64,000 bases of DNA from Wolbachia endosymbiont of Folsomia candida (GCF_001931755.2 NZ_CP015510.2:558001-622000), one strand, 5' to 3'. Numbered from the stretch's first letter, positions 8,898 to 19,061 are shown. A program made the numbers and translations. The notes: generated from the sequence alone by a model not told the origin.

Positions 8898-10937
8898 ATG
8901 CATAAATATGATGTAATTGTTGTAGGTGGTGGGCACGCAGGGTGTGAAGCAGCGGCAGCTGCGGCTCGCCTTGGTGCTAGCACATTGCTCATAACTCACA
9001 AGATTTCAACTATCGGAGAAATGTCATGCAATCCAGCAATTGGAGGAATCGCCAAAGGCGTTGTAGTTAGAGAAGTTGATGCTTTGGATGGAATAATGGC
9101 AAGAGCAATCGATCAATCAAGCATACACTCTGTTATTTTAAATAAAAGTAAAGGTGCAGCAGTGTGGGGTCCACGTGCTCAGGCAGACCGAAAGCTATAC
9201 AAGCAGGTAATGCAAGCAATTCTCTTAAATTACAGTAATCTTACAATAAAAGAAGAGTCAGTTGACGATTTTCTTATAGAGCATAATCAAAATGGTGAAT
9301 CTTACATAAAAGCAGTGGTTACAAGCTCGGGAGAACGGATATTTGCAGGTAGAGTTGTTTTAACTACTGGAACTTTCCTTCATGGTGTAATTCACATAGG
9401 AGAAAAAACGACTCCAGCAGGCAGAATGGGTGACAAGCCTGCAATAGAACTTGCTAATACATTAAAAAAATATGATTTTAAACTGGGTAGGTTGCGTACT
9501 GGAACTCCACCAAGGCTCGATCGAAGTACTATAAATTGGTCAATCTTGCAAGAGCAAGTGGGTGATAATCCACCAGTACCTTTTTCTTACTTAACAGAAA
9601 AAATTAATCAACCTCAGATCTCATGTTTTATCACTCACACTAATGAAAATACACATAGAATAATTAGAGAAAATCTTCACAGATCAGCTTCTTCATATTT
9701 GGGTGATGCTATTGCGCCAAGATATTGTCCGTCTATTGAAGTTAAAGTTAACAAATTTGCAGAAAAAAACAGTCACCAAATATTTTTGGAACCGGAGGGA
9801 CTGGATGATGACGCTGTATACCCTAACGGAATTTCAAATTCATTGCCTGCTCAAGTGCAGTGCGAAATGATCAAGAGCATCAAAGGGCTTGAAAATGCAG
9901 AAATATTAAAGCCTGGATATGCGGTTGAGTATAATTATATCGATCCAAGAGAATTATATCACACTCTTGAAACTAAGAAGATTAAGGGTCTTTATTTTGC
10001 AGGACAAATCAATGGTACCACTGGATATGAAGAGGCAGCAGGGCAGGGGATTATTGCAGGAATAAATGCAGCGCTTTCTGCATCTGGTAATGGGAAAAAC
10101 TTTGTTCTCCATCGTACAGATTCATATATTGGTGTGATGATAGACGATTTAGTTACTAAAGGAGTTGCAGAACCATATAGATTATTCACGTCGCGTGCAG
10201 AATATAGGCTATCAATCAGGTCAGACAATGCTGACAGAAGGTTGACACAAAAAGGCTATGATATTTCACTGGTGTCGCATGAGAGATACTCTGCTTTACA
10301 GAGCAAACTTAAGTCTATTACACAACTTGAAGAAAAATTAGAGAGTTTGAACATTATTCCTGAGCAACTTGCAAACTATGGAATTAAAATATCTTATGAT
10401 GGAATAAGAAAAACTGCACTGGACCTGCTCAGTTATCCAAATATTGACTGGAATAAATTAAAAGAAATATGGCCGGAGTTGAATGAAATTCAGAATGAAT
10501 CTTCTGCACAACTCTCTGTGACCTCAGAGCCCAATTCCATCATCCCAGAACCCCATTTTGTTATCCCAGTGCTTGACACTGGGATCCAGAAAAAACACAT
10601 AGATTCCAGCGTCACGCGCTGGAATGACACCAAAATAGATCATGCAATTCAAAATGAAATATACGAAATAATCGAAATTGAAGCAAAATACAAACCATAT
10701 CTTGTAAGACAAGAAGCAGATATGAAGTTTTTACAAGAGGAAACTAACACTTCCATTCCACTTGATTTTGATTATTCACAAGTAAAAGGTCTTTCAAGTG
10801 AAGTGAGAGAAAAACTGCAAACAATAAACCCTAGTACAATAGGCATTGCAAAACAAATACAGGGTATTACTCCAGCAGCAATAGTGAGTATATTAGTGTA
10901 TTTGAAAAATAAGAAAATGAGCAAAGTTGCTAGTTGA
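8898..10937 (+). CDS. mnmG: tRNA uridine 5-carboxymethylaminomethyl modifier MnmG
   Basis: This FAD enzyme works with MnmE to modify the wobble uridine of certain tRNAs. The N-terminal dinucleotide-binding motif [12 protein letters not shown] (residues 9-20), the [13 protein letters not shown] segment and the GYEEAAGQG motif are all present. At 679 residues it is about 50 longer than usual. The excess, around residues 545-580, is encoded by two back-to-back palindromes at 10563-10625 that insert residues such as [18 protein letters not shown] and VTRWNDT without breaking the frame. They lie in the C-terminal helical region, away from the FAD domain. The 3' end overlaps the convergent suhB-like gene by 8 bp. 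Confidence 0.96.
   Translation: MHKYDVIVVGGGHAGCEAAAAAARLGASTLLITHKISTIGEMSCNPAIGGIAKGVVVREVDALDGIMARAIDQSSIHSVILNKSKGAAVWGPRAQADRKLYKQVMQAILLNYSNLTIKEESVDDFLIEHNQNGESYIKAVVTSSGERIFAGRVVLTTGTFLHGVIHIGEKTTPAGRMGDKPAIELANTLKKYDFKLGRLRTGTPPRLDRSTINWSILQEQVGDNPPVPFSYLTEKINQPQISCFITHTNENTHRIIRENLHRSASSYLGDAIAPRYCPSIEVKVNKFAEKNSHQIFLEPEGLDDDAVYPNGISNSLPAQVQCEMIKSIKGLENAEILKPGYAVEYNYIDPRELYHTLETKKIKGLYFAGQINGTTGYEEAAGQGIIAGINAALSASGNGKNFVLHRTDSYIGVMIDDLVTKGVAEPYRLFTSRAEYRLSIRSDNADRRLTQKGYDISLVSHERYSALQSKLKSITQLEEKLESLNIIPEQLANYGIKISYDGIRKTALDLLSYPNIDWNKLKEIWPELNEIQNESSAQLSVTSEPNSIIPEPHFVIPVLDTGIQKKHIDSSVTRWNDTKIDHAIQNEIYEIIEIEAKYKPYLVRQEADMKFLQEETNTSIPLDFDYSQVKGLSSEVREKLQTINPSTIGIAKQIQGITPAAIVSILVYLKNKKMSKVAS
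10563..10625. repeat. Two palindromic repeats inside mnmG
   Basis: Two palindromes lie head to tail. ATCCCAGTG (10563-10571) pairs with CACTGGGAT (10577-10585), and ATTCCAGCG (10603-10611) pairs with CGCTGGAAT (10617-10625). Both match the palindrome family found elsewhere in the window, in coding and non-coding DNA, and both are read through in the mnmG frame. Protein-coding palindromic repeats are established for Wolbachia and Rickettsia. Confidence 0.92.
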
Positions 10938-11622
10938 TATCGCCAGCAACAATTAACCCATTATTTTCGATTAATCTGCCGCCACTTTCTTGTATAAAAA
11001 GCTTACCGATCAAGGTTTTATATTGATTAACTCCAGAATAAATTATGCCGCTGTGTCTTCCTGCAGCAAGATATGCAAATCCTAGAGCTGTTGAGCCAAT
11101 CGATCGCACATCACTACTTTTTGGTAGTAATTTACCCAATAAACTACCACTTACATCTATAACTCCACCTTCTCTGCTTTTCATTCGCATTTTTATGTGG
11201 CGAGAACGAAAATCTTCAAGGAAAGCACCTTTCTTTTCTTCTGCCCAAAAAGTTTCCCTGAGAGCTGGAGCATCAATTACGGCTGCCACAACTTTATTTT
11301 TATGAATAAGACAGACTGAAACTGCAAAATAAACTATACAACCAGAAAAATTTTCTCTTCCTTCTATAGGCGTAACGAACCAAGTATATCCATCATTCTC
11401 TATTTCTTGGTCAATATCGTCTTCAAATATAAATCCATAGTCTTCTTTATAAGCATGCAAACAATCGTATATAATTTGTTTTGATTTCGAGTAAGTTTTA
11501 TTAATGAAATCTGCTGATTTAACATTAGAAATTTGCAATTCATTGAAATCACGCATAAGATGCTTGGAAGCACTGCGTACAGATTCAAGCATTACATTAA
11601 TTCGCGGTGATGAAATGGACAT
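10930..11622 (-). CDS. suhB: Inositol-monophosphatase-family protein, likely inactive (SuhB-like)
   Basis: The overall layout is that of the inositol monophosphatase family: a helical N-terminus, the metal-site strand region, and the late motif ending in ESGG. The 230-residue protein is shorter than usual (about 260). Catalytic motifs are eroded. The usual DPIDGT is TPIEGR (residues 84-89), the GEE motif is FEDD, and the late WD pair is YK before the ESGG. Metal-dependent catalysis therefore looks lost. E. coli SuhB has a non-catalytic role with NusA in rRNA antitermination, so a structural role is possible, but that is inference. It lies 9 bp downstream of efp on the same strand. Confidence 0.8.
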   Translation of the reverse strand: MSISSPRINVMLESVRSASKHLMRDFNELQISNVKSADFINKTYSKSKQIIYDCLHAYKEDYGFIFEDDIDQEIENDGYTWFVTPIEGRENFSGCIVYFAVSVCLIHKNKVVAAVIDAPALRETFWAEEKKGAFLEDFRSRHIKMRMKSREGGVIDVSGSLLGKLLPKSSDVRSIGSTALGFAYLAAGRHSGIIYSGVNQYKTLIGKLFIQESGGRLIENNGLIVAGDIN

Positions 11623-11631
11623 CCTTTCCTT

Positions 11632-12198
11632 TTATTCTTTCACCCTTTCATAATAGCTGTCATCTGGAGTATATACTACAATTTTATCCTCTTCCTTGAT
11701 AAATTGAGGAACACTAACACGCATTCCGTTTTCCAGAATTGCAGGCTTATAAGAAGCAGTAGCAGTTTGTCCTTTAATTACAGATTCCGTTTCTTTTATA
11801 GCAAATGTTACATAATCAGGCACATGTGCAGAAATCATTTTGTCTTGGTAAGACACCACTTTAATTTTCATGTTATCCTGTAAATAAACCTTTTTTTCTC
11901 CCAATAGGTCTAAATTTATAGTGATTTGCTCGTAGCTTTTAGGATGCATGAGGTTTACAATATTCCCTTCAGTAAAAAGATAAACGTATTCTTCATCATC
12001 TAAAATTGCTCTTCTTATTGTTGCATCAGAGCGAAATCTCTCATAATATTTTGTTCCGGTTTTGATGTTTTTCATTTCGGCTTGTATGTACGCACCACCT
12101 TTACCCGGCTGAGTGTGCATAATACTCACAACTAAAAATAGTCCGCCATTATGCTCTAGCACTTGACCTGGTCTAATATCATTAGCTCTTTCTGCCAT
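11632..12198 (-). CDS. efp: Translation elongation factor P
   Basis: EF-P relieves ribosome stalling at polyproline. The 188-residue length is standard, and the three beta-barrel domains can be followed. The conserved tip loop is HTQPGKGGA, placing the modifiable lysine at residue 33. The C-terminal domain carries the typical GMRVSVPQFIKEEDKIVV. It probably forms an operon with the suhB-like gene downstream. A need for EF-P fits a genome that encodes long proline runs, such as the protein at 35494-37947. Confidence 0.96.
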   Translation of the reverse strand: MAERANDIRPGQVLEHNGGLFLVVSIMHTQPGKGGAYIQAEMKNIKTGTKYYERFRSDATIRRAILDDEEYVYLFTEGNIVNLMHPKSYEQITINLDLLGEKKVYLQDNMKIKVVSYQDKMISAHVPDYVTFAIKETESVIKGQTATASYKPAILENGMRVSVPQFIKEEDKIVVYTPDDSYYERVKE

Positions 12199-12439
12199 AG
12201 TTATACTTTCAATCTGACTTGGTTATTACACACATTATAATAGGTTAAGTAAATATGCAAAGCAATTTATACAACAGGCTTCTTTCAAAACTTGATTTCT
12301 GATGGCAATTTTACCTTTGAAGCTTGATATAGCTAAAATAGATAAGATGATGTCATTCGAGTAGAAGATACATGGATCTAGTAAATCCCTAGATATATTA
12401 ATATATTCTATACTAAAATTAAAATCTTAAAGAAAGTGC
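12199..12439. other. Intergenic region between efp and ankyrin gene
   Basis: About 240 bases ahead of the ankyrin gene's promoter. I see AT-rich sequence and one degenerate piece around 12345-12385 (gatgtcattcgag, then gatacatggatctag) that looks like a decayed member of the palindrome family. No gene or RNA is supported. Confidence 0.4.
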
Positions 12440-12468
12440 TTGCAAATTCAACCATTAGTACGTATACT
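12440..12468 (+). promoter_or_regulatory. Probable sigma-70 promoter of ankyrin gene
   Basis: TTGCAA (12440-12445) and TATACT (12463-12468) are separated by exactly 17 bases. The start codon is 35 bases further on, with GGAG before it. The promoter overlaps the upstream TTG that would otherwise extend the coding frame, which argues for the ATG at 12503. Confidence 0.6.
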
Positions 12469-12502
12469 TGTTAATATATTTACTAATTATGGAGATTTAA
12501 TT

Positions 12503-13501
12503 ATGCCAACTGAACATATAATATCACAAGAAGAAAAAAATAAAGAACTACTTGCTGCTGCAGAGGCAGGAAATCTTGGTCAAGTGAAAGAATCTGTGGA
12601 GCTAGGTGCTGATGTCAATGCTAAGGATGACAAGGGAAACACTTCACTTAATTTGGCAGCGGAGCGTGGTCATCTGGATGTTGTGAAATTTCTCATTAAA
12701 AATGGTGCTGACATAAAATTTAAAAACCGTGAAGGTTACAACTGTTTTCATAATGCAACTCTAAATGGTAATACACAAGTTATGCAAGTATTACTTGAAA
12801 ACTGCACTGAGCTAATAGATTGTAGGACAACAGAAGTTCCCAGACAAACACCTCTTCATCTTGCTATTATGCGTCAACATGTAGATGCTGTAAAATTTCT
12901 TCTTAATAATAAAGCCAATATTAACGCTAAGATCTCGTACGAAGTAATGCTTCCTCCACCAGATGATAGTCAACCTGGTTATACACCTTTGTACTTTGCA
13001 GCTTTGCATGGGAATTTGGAAATAGTCGCAGAACTTATAGCACGTAATCCTGATATTAATGCTGTATGTCCAGAGAATACAACACCACTCCATGCTGCTG
13101 CAAACGCAGATGTGGTAGAAATGCTACTTAATGCTGGAGCAGACGCTGGTATTAAAGATCAAAATGGTGAAACAGCATTAGACTATGCTAAAGAAAATGG
13201 CGAACAAGAAATAGTTACGTCACTAGAAAAACCACGAAAAGTAGCTCAACTAAAAAGGAAAAATAGTGGAGAAGTTGCAGAAGACACAAAGCGAATTTGT
13301 TTGGAAAAACCACAAACAGCAACTCAACCAAAAAGGACTATTAGTGAGGTAACAGAAGATGATGGTACTTTCAAACGAGTCCGTTTGGAAGAAGCATTAA
13401 AAAGAAAGAATAGTGAAAAAGTTGCAGAAACAACTCCTTCTAAGCAAGCTCGTATGGAAGAGATACAACTAATAGAAAGTTTTGGACAACTATCACTGTA
13501 A
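12503..13501 (+). CDS. Ankyrin-repeat protein with NLS-like tail
   Basis: A 332-residue protein starting at ATG 12503, supported by GGAG and an upstream promoter. Residues about 10-235 form six or seven ankyrin repeats, with recognisable TPLHLA and GADVNAKD type motifs. The C-terminal third is different. Three imperfect units beginning KRKNSGEVAED, KRTISEVTEDD and KRKNSEKVAET alternate with KRICLE, KRVRLEE and KQARMEE, spaced like bipartite nuclear localisation signals. It has no signal peptide, as expected for a type IV secretion substrate. A nuclear-targeted effector is a reasonable inference but is not shown by the sequence. Confidence 0.85.
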   Translation: MPTEHIISQEEKNKELLAAAEAGNLGQVKESVELGADVNAKDDKGNTSLNLAAERGHLDVVKFLIKNGADIKFKNREGYNCFHNATLNGNTQVMQVLLENCTELIDCRTTEVPRQTPLHLAIMRQHVDAVKFLLNNKANINAKISYEVMLPPPDDSQPGYTPLYFAALHGNLEIVAELIARNPDINAVCPENTTPLHAAANADVVEMLLNAGADAGIKDQNGETALDYAKENGEQEIVTSLEKPRKVAQLKRKNSGEVAEDTKRICLEKPQTATQPKRTISEVTEDDGTFKRVRLEEALKRKNSEKVAETTPSKQARMEEIQLIESFGQLSL

Positions 13502-13516
13502 ATAAAAATTCTTATC

Positions 13517-13544
13517 AAATGTGTGGTTGAAAAATCACACATTT
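13517..13544. terminator. Shared hairpin between convergent ankyrin genes
   Basis: AAATGTGTG (13517-13525) pairs perfectly with CACACATTT (13536-13544) around an A-rich loop. It lies between the two convergent ankyrin genes and could terminate both, although its GC content is low. Confidence 0.5.
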
Positions 13545-16326
13545 ATAATCTAGTTATTTCATAATATTCCTTTTCATTTTGCATATCTGTATCGTTAATT
13601 TTCTCTATGTCATCTTTTTTGTTTTGCCCATCATCAATGATGATCTTATTGACAGCATCTTTCCATCTTTTTTGTGCCCTTATCCATGATTCTGTTGGTT
13701 CTGGCCTGTTACTCTTGGTAATTAAATTTGCAAATAGATTTGAAAATATTTTTTTTGCAATTAAAGAAGCTTCATTTTCTTTTTTTAAATCATCAAGGCA
13801 TTGTTTTTGACTGCCAGGTGCGCTGCCTTCTCCTACTGCTGCTTCAACGTATTGTTGTAATTTTTCTTCTATATCTTGAGTATAATTAGATTTTTCTTGT
13901 TCAATTTCATTAAGCTTAATGCTAATTTTTTTTCTTTCTTCTTCATATTCATTCATTATCTTTGCTAGGTTATTTTTTTTAGCTGCAGGGCAAAAGACTA
14001 CGAGAGTCGTAAGAACAGAAAGAAGAATCTGAACAGAAAGAACAAAATCAGAGAGCTCACGTCTTCCATGATAGTCTACGCGCACAAAATATCTGATGCT
14101 AAACAAAGACATAATCAACCCAGAAAGGGAACTAAAGTAAGCAAATTTCCTCATAAATTGATTGTCAAGTTTATCGTGAAACTTTTCCTTCAATTTTTTC
14201 ATCCTAGTGGAGAATTCTAAGAATGACTCTAGTATGGCTGCATCATCGCTTTCTAAAATATAATCATAAATTGTCCTGCCATACTCATCTTTAGCATGAA
14301 GAATTTTGTCTTTATTTGATACATTGTACATTAGTAATTTGTATGTCCTATCCTCAACACAACCGTTTATCTCTTCAGCAGCAAGTTGAGCATTGATACT
14401 TAAAAGCAGTTTTATCATCCCTAATCTTTCTTGATTAACTGCGTAGTATAATGGCATCCTGCCACTGTCATCTTGATGATTGATTTGTTTGTTGATATTG
14501 ACTTTCTGTTTTTCCAATTCTCTTAAAAGGAATTCCATAAAGCTTATATCTCCACTTGCAGCAACATAATGTAATATGGTTTTACTATAGTGATCACGCA
14601 CAAGCTTCCCTTGATCAACAAAATTTGCACCATTTTGTACAAGAGAATCAAAGCATTCTTTATTTCTTGTAAAGTGTAATGGTGTTCTTCCATATTCATC
14701 GCACGCGTTGATATTATATATCCGATCAAAGTTTTTCATTGCTTCTATGGCAAATTCAAGACACTCTATGCCTCCGCGAGCAGCATAGTGTAACATAGTA
14801 GCCCCTGCATTATTGCAAGCATAGATATTTGCCCCTGTATTTTTTAATAATCTAGCACAGTCTTCATGGTTTTCACTAATGGCTAAAAGCAATGGCGTTT
14901 CGCCACTCATAGTTTTACCATTAATGTAATCTTGTTTATTTTTGTTATGAGAAAGAAGTAATTCAGCGCAAGATACGTGTCCATAGATAGAGGCAATATG
15001 TAATGGGTTCATTCCATTGTTATCAATAGAATAAATATTCGCTCCTCTTTTGCACAATAATTGAACGCACTCCCAATTTCCTTCTTTAGCAGCATAATGT
15101 AGAGGTGTATTACCATCTTCATCTTGCATATTTATTTCTTGCCTTAGATCAATTGGATATTTTGCTCTATCTCTTTCCAATTGCTTTATAAGAAATTGAA
15201 GACAATTGCCCGTTTTGCTTTGAGCAGCATAATGCAATAAAGAGCGTCCCTTTACGTCTTTGATAATTGAGCTATTACCATCATTTAAATGAACCGGATT
15301 TCTTTTTTTAACTCCCTGTTCTATTATGAATTTTAATAAACCTTCTTCATCGGATTGTGCAGTATGGTGTAATATTGTTGCACCATCTTCGTCTTTTCTT
15401 CCAATTTCAAATTCTGAATTAAACCCTGGTATCGTAATTAATGAAGTGTAAAAGTCTATAAAATATTGACAACTTCCACTCATTGCAGCATAGAACAGCA
15501 GGCTTTTACCACTTTTATCTGCAATTAATTCACCATCATCTACAAATGTTAAACCCCTTTGATGTAGATATTTTATAAAGTGTATACCAACACCAGATTT
15601 GGCAGCATAATGTAGTAATGCACAGTGTTTATTGTCCCTAGCATCAAGGTTGCGAATGCTATTTAAGTTATATATCAAGTGTTCAACACATTCTTTTAAA
15701 CCTTTCATAGCAAAAGTATGTAATTGCGTATGACCTTGGTTGTTTCTTATAACTCTTGCTCCATGTGTTACAAGAGACTGCACACAATCAACATTAGATG
15801 TCCAATGTAGTGGAGTATTACCGTGCTTATCTTGTCTATTAATTTCGCTTCTATCGTACCTTATCTCCTTGATAATAGTTTCAAGTGCTTCTTTCTTTCC
15901 AGCAATAGCTGCGTAATGCAAAGGCGTTTTTCCGTCAACATCTTTTGTAAAATTTACACCCCTTTTTATCAAATTTTTGATAGCGGCTATATCACCATCC
16001 TGCGCAGCCAAGTGCAAAAGCGTCATGCTTTTTTCATAACTAAAGAAATGTATCCATTGGTTTAGGCTTGCATTATTACCATAACCATCAATTTTGAGCG
16101 CTCTGTAATAGTGCCTTAACTCCTGTTCACTCACAGCAGGATCAATTTTTTCTTTAAGGTTATTGTTTGCTTCTATTTCAATCGCAGTTTCTTCCTTTGA
16201 TTTATTATACCTAATAGCTTCTTTGTGTGTTGAAGTACTGCTCTCTGATATTGTGCTTATGCCAGAATTATACCCTTTAAGCGATCCATAGTTATTGTTG
16301 TTTTGAGATTTACATTCTTTTACCAT
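13543..16326 (-). CDS. Large ankyrin-repeat membrane protein
   Basis: A 927-residue protein. After a polar N-terminus of about 95 residues, ankyrin repeats run from about residue 95 to 690, many with GNTPLHYAA or GRTPLHF motifs and long insertions between some of them. Two hydrophobic segments follow (about 729-748 and 760-780), then a charged coiled-coil-like stretch (about 785-830) and a Lys/Asp-rich tail. Ankyrin repeats bind proteins, and the late hairpin suggests insertion in a membrane. This layout is common in Wolbachia, where such proteins are suspected effectors. The gene converges on the 12503-13501 ankyrin gene. Confidence 0.88.
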   Translation of the reverse strand: MVKECKSQNNNNYGSLKGYNSGISTISESSTSTHKEAIRYNKSKEETAIEIEANNNLKEKIDPAVSEQELRHYYRALKIDGYGNNASLNQWIHFFSYEKSMTLLHLAAQDGDIAAIKNLIKRGVNFTKDVDGKTPLHYAAIAGKKEALETIIKEIRYDRSEINRQDKHGNTPLHWTSNVDCVQSLVTHGARVIRNNQGHTQLHTFAMKGLKECVEHLIYNLNSIRNLDARDNKHCALLHYAAKSGVGIHFIKYLHQRGLTFVDDGELIADKSGKSLLFYAAMSGSCQYFIDFYTSLITIPGFNSEFEIGRKDEDGATILHHTAQSDEEGLLKFIIEQGVKKRNPVHLNDGNSSIIKDVKGRSLLHYAAQSKTGNCLQFLIKQLERDRAKYPIDLRQEINMQDEDGNTPLHYAAKEGNWECVQLLCKRGANIYSIDNNGMNPLHIASIYGHVSCAELLLSHNKNKQDYINGKTMSGETPLLLAISENHEDCARLLKNTGANIYACNNAGATMLHYAARGGIECLEFAIEAMKNFDRIYNINACDEYGRTPLHFTRNKECFDSLVQNGANFVDQGKLVRDHYSKTILHYVAASGDISFMEFLLRELEKQKVNINKQINHQDDSGRMPLYYAVNQERLGMIKLLLSINAQLAAEEINGCVEDRTYKLLMYNVSNKDKILHAKDEYGRTIYDYILESDDAAILESFLEFSTRMKKLKEKFHDKLDNQFMRKFAYFSSLSGLIMSLFSIRYFVRVDYHGRRELSDFVLSVQILLSVLTTLVVFCPAAKKNNLAKIMNEYEEERKKISIKLNEIEQEKSNYTQDIEEKLQQYVEAAVGEGSAPGSQKQCLDDLKKENEASLIAKKIFSNLFANLITKSNRPEPTESWIRAQKRWKDAVNKIIIDDGQNKKDDIEKINDTDMQNEKEYYEITRL

Positions 16327-16681
16327 AATTTTATCACTATTATTTACATAATATATTAATTACAGTAATTTACTAAAAAGGTATAGAAAAATTATTATAT
16401 AAGTTAAATAAAATTTACTTCGGTTCTGCATGCTCTTCTGGTAAAATTAAAACTTCTTTTGTGTTGCTTGCAATATAAGCAACAACAAAGCAGGTAGAAT
16501 GTTTAAATTGACAAGCCTGACACTAAATTAAACTCACTTGCAGCTATGGCTGCGTATAAAACAATAAATAAACCCGATAGAAGCTATACATAAATTTTGG
16601 ACGTTGATATCAATTAAAACCCTTGAAAAAGTTAAGTTTTATGTTATTAATTGGTATAAATTTTGTCTATATGGTAGCTTT
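16327..16681. other. Intergenic region between ankyrin gene and iscS
   Basis: A 355-base region between divergent genes. On the minus strand, 16415-16522 is open and reads as a short C-terminal-like fragment ending TKEVLILPEEHAEPK before a stop, possibly a gene remnant. A 7-bp hairpin (GTTGCTT with AAGCAAC) lies near 16460-16481. A weak promoter for iscS may be TTGAAA (16623) with TATTAA (16645). Confidence 0.35.
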
Positions 16682-17938
16682 ATGAATATTAAAAATGAAA
16701 AAATGCATAACGCTAAAGAATATAATGTAAAGCTACCAATATTTTTTGATTATCAGTCAACTACTAAAGTAGATCCTCGTGCTTTAGAGATGATGATTCC
16801 TTACTTCGGGGAATTCAGTAATGCACACTCTCGTAGCCATTCATTTGGTTGGACTGCTGAGGAAGCAGTGGAAAAAGCAAGGAAGTATATTGCTGATTTG
16901 ATAAATGCAGATAGTAAAGAAATAATATTTACTTCAGGTGCAACTGAATCAAATAATATGGCGATTAAGGGAGTTGCTCATTTTTATAAAAATAAAGGTG
17001 ATCATATAATCACTGTTTGTACGGAACATAAGTGTGTTCTGGACTCTTGTAGGCATCTGGAAAATGAAGGGTTTAAAGTTACATATTTACCTGTTAAGCA
17101 AAACGGGATGATAGATTTGTCAAAACTTGAGGATGCAATTACAGATAAGACCATTTTGATTTCAGTTATGATGGTAAATAATGAAATTGGAGTTATTCAG
17201 CCTGTAAAAGAAATTGGAGAAATATGCAGAAAACATAATATATTTTTTCACACTGATGCAGCTCAAAGCTTTGGAAAAGTTCCAATCGATGTAAACGAAA
17301 TGAATATTGATTTGATGAGCCTTTCCAGTCACAAAATTTATGGACCTATGGGAATAGGCGCTTTATATGTTCGCAGAAAAAATCCTCGTGTTAGATTAAC
17401 TCCATTAATTAGTGGGGGAGGGCAAGAAAGAGGGATGCGTTCTGGTACAGTTCCAACACCGCTTGCAGTTGGATTTGGTGAAGCAGCACGAATTGCAAAG
17501 GAAGAAATGGGAGAAGAAGCAACCAGAGTGGAAGAGTTGAGAGATATTCTGTACAAAAAAATAAAAGAAGCGTTTCCTGATGTAGTTTTAAATGGTGATT
17601 ATGAAAATAGAATTCCTGGTAATTTGAATTTAAGCTTTCCTTACGTTGAAGGTGAATCGATTATTATGGCAATCAAAGATTTAGCAGTAAGCTCTGGTTC
17701 CGCATGCACATCGGCATCTCTCGAGCCTTCTTATGTTATAAGATCACTAAATAATGGTCATGACCTTGAACATTCATCAATCAGGTTTGGACTTGGCCGA
17801 TTTACAACTAAAGAAGAGGTTTTATATGCGGCTAACCTTATCACGAAAAATATTGGCCGGTTGAGAGAGATGAGCCCACTTCTGGAAATGGTTGAGGAAG
17901 GTATAGATTTGAACACTGTTAAGTGGGACGCTCATTAA
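16682..17938 (+). CDS. iscS: Cysteine desulfurase IscS
   Basis: This PLP enzyme removes sulfur from cysteine for Fe-S clusters and tRNA thiolation. The class V aminotransferase features are clear: TSGATESNN, the [10 protein letters not shown] region, the PLP lysine in [10 protein letters not shown], and the active-site cysteine loop [16 protein letters not shown]. The start is placed at ATG 16682 (418 residues), because the longer frame begins at a TTG with an AT-rich, non-conserved leader; ATG 16703 is a possible alternative. No iscU, iscA or iscR is next to it: the following gene is an unrelated hypothetical. Confidence 0.95.
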   Translation: MNIKNEKMHNAKEYNVKLPIFFDYQSTTKVDPRALEMMIPYFGEFSNAHSRSHSFGWTAEEAVEKARKYIADLINADSKEIIFTSGATESNNMAIKGVAHFYKNKGDHIITVCTEHKCVLDSCRHLENEGFKVTYLPVKQNGMIDLSKLEDAITDKTILISVMMVNNEIGVIQPVKEIGEICRKHNIFFHTDAAQSFGKVPIDVNEMNIDLMSLSSHKIYGPMGIGALYVRRKNPRVRLTPLISGGGQERGMRSGTVPTPLAVGFGEAARIAKEEMGEEATRVEELRDILYKKIKEAFPDVVLNGDYENRIPGNLNLSFPYVEGESIIMAIKDLAVSSGSACTSASLEPSYVIRSLNNGHDLEHSSIRFGLGRFTTKEEVLYAANLITKNIGRLREMSPLLEMVEEGIDLNTVKWDAH

Positions 17939-17946
17939 TTAAATAG

Positions 17947-17974
17947 TTGACTCTTTTGTTAAAATATGTAATAT
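17947..17974 (+). promoter_or_regulatory. Possible promoter of hypothetical gene
   Basis: TTGACT (17947-17952) and TAATAT (17969-17974) are separated by 16 bases, 29 bases before the start codon at 18003. The -35 is good and the -10 is moderate. Confidence 0.4.
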
Positions 17975-18002
17975 TTATATTAATTAGCTAATAATTTAAA
18001 AT

Positions 18003-18878
18003 ATGAAATCCAGAATAAGCAAAAAGCTAAGTTTACACGTACATTTTGCTATTAACACTAAAAACATAGGGGTTTTAGAAGTAATTTTAGAAGTTGTGAA
18101 TAAACAAATTTCAGAACGTATTGATAAAGTGATTTCAAAATCTATTGATAAAGCAGCTTCAGAATTGATTGATGAAGAAGCTTTAGAAATTACGAAGGAA
18201 GAAATTTCAGAACAAAATCCTACTATGGAACTTATTGATGACAAAATGGTTTTAAGTATGAAGAGAAGATATTTTTCTGAGATTTTCAAAAAGGCTTTCA
18301 CTACTCAAGTTCCACATATTGTTTATCAACGTACACCACTTGAGCTATGTATTTACCATTATAATAAATGCAGTGATTACCGAAGTGAAAGTGAGGAAGA
18401 TAAAAAAGTAACGAATGACGTTGAAGAAGTTGTTCACTCTTCCCTATATGATGATAAAGATTTTTGGGATTATACAAAAGATGAGGATTTTAAAAAAGCG
18501 AAGGAATTTATTGAAATAATTTTAAACTCAGCTAGGGAGAATGGAATTTTAGAGGATGTTCTAATTGCCTCTGGTATAAGAAAGGAACTTGCAAAAGAGT
18601 TATCTGATAGTAATAAGGAGCAGAGTAATGATGCAATAATCAATAAGCTTCAGCAGAACCAAAAAGCTGAAGAGAAAGGTATGAGTGCATGTCTTGTTAT
18701 AGCATTAGCTAGCTTTATATTAGCTGCTATCTTTAATTCATTGATAATTGCAGTTGCGGTGGTACCGATATCAGCAGTAATTGGTCGTAGTGTATACACA
18801 TCCAATCAGCCAAGGACTAAAATGCTTGAAACTGATGCTAATCAAGAGCTTGGTTCGGAAATTACCGCAGGAAGCTAA
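18003..18878 (+). CDS. Hypothetical protein with C-terminal membrane hairpin
   Basis: A 291-residue protein of unknown function. Residues about 25-75 have a regular pattern of Ile-Asp-Lys-hydrophobic steps (ISERIDKVISKSIDKAASEL), suggesting an amphipathic helix. The middle is acidic. A hydrophobic stretch near residues 222-258 (ACLVIALASFILAAIF, then LIIAVAVVPISAVIG) would form a hairpin or one to two spans. A decayed copy of part of its own sequence lies just downstream, so the locus has undergone internal duplication. No known domain is seen. Confidence 0.7.
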   Translation: MKSRISKKLSLHVHFAINTKNIGVLEVILEVVNKQISERIDKVISKSIDKAASELIDEEALEITKEEISEQNPTMELIDDKMVLSMKRRYFSEIFKKAFTTQVPHIVYQRTPLELCIYHYNKCSDYRSESEEDKKVTNDVEEVVHSSLYDDKDFWDYTKDEDFKKAKEFIEIILNSARENGILEDVLIASGIRKELAKELSDSNKEQSNDAIINKLQQNQKAEEKGMSACLVIALASFILAAIFNSLIIAVAVVPISAVIGRSVYTSNQPRTKMLETDANQELGSEITAGS

Positions 18879-18889
18879 AAGCTCTCCCG

Positions 18890-18957
18890 ATTGATACCTA
18901 ACCGCTTCTGATATAAGTAAAGAACCTTGCAAAAAAGCTATCTGACAAAAATATAGC
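18890..18957 (+). pseudogene. Relic copy of part of the preceding gene
   Basis: The sequence reading taaccgcttctgatataag, then aaagaaccttgcaaaaaagc and tatctgacaaaaa closely matches 18563-18612 inside the upstream gene (region encoding IASGIRKELAKELSDS), with several substitutions. It has no start and no open frame, so it is a remnant of a tandem paralog or of an older, longer gene end. Confidence 0.65.
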
Positions 18958-19061
18958 GTTTGTATGGAACAGAGATTGCCTGCAGTTAGAGTATTGATAT
19001 TAAAGTAAGAACATGGATAGATTTGGGGCTTAAAAAGCAACTTCTAAGCCCATTAGTAACA

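Noticed and set aside
12440..12502. Longer N-terminus for the ankyrin protein from TTG 12440
   Set aside because: The TTG is part of a good -35 hexamer, the extra residues look non-coding, and ATG 12503 has GGAG.
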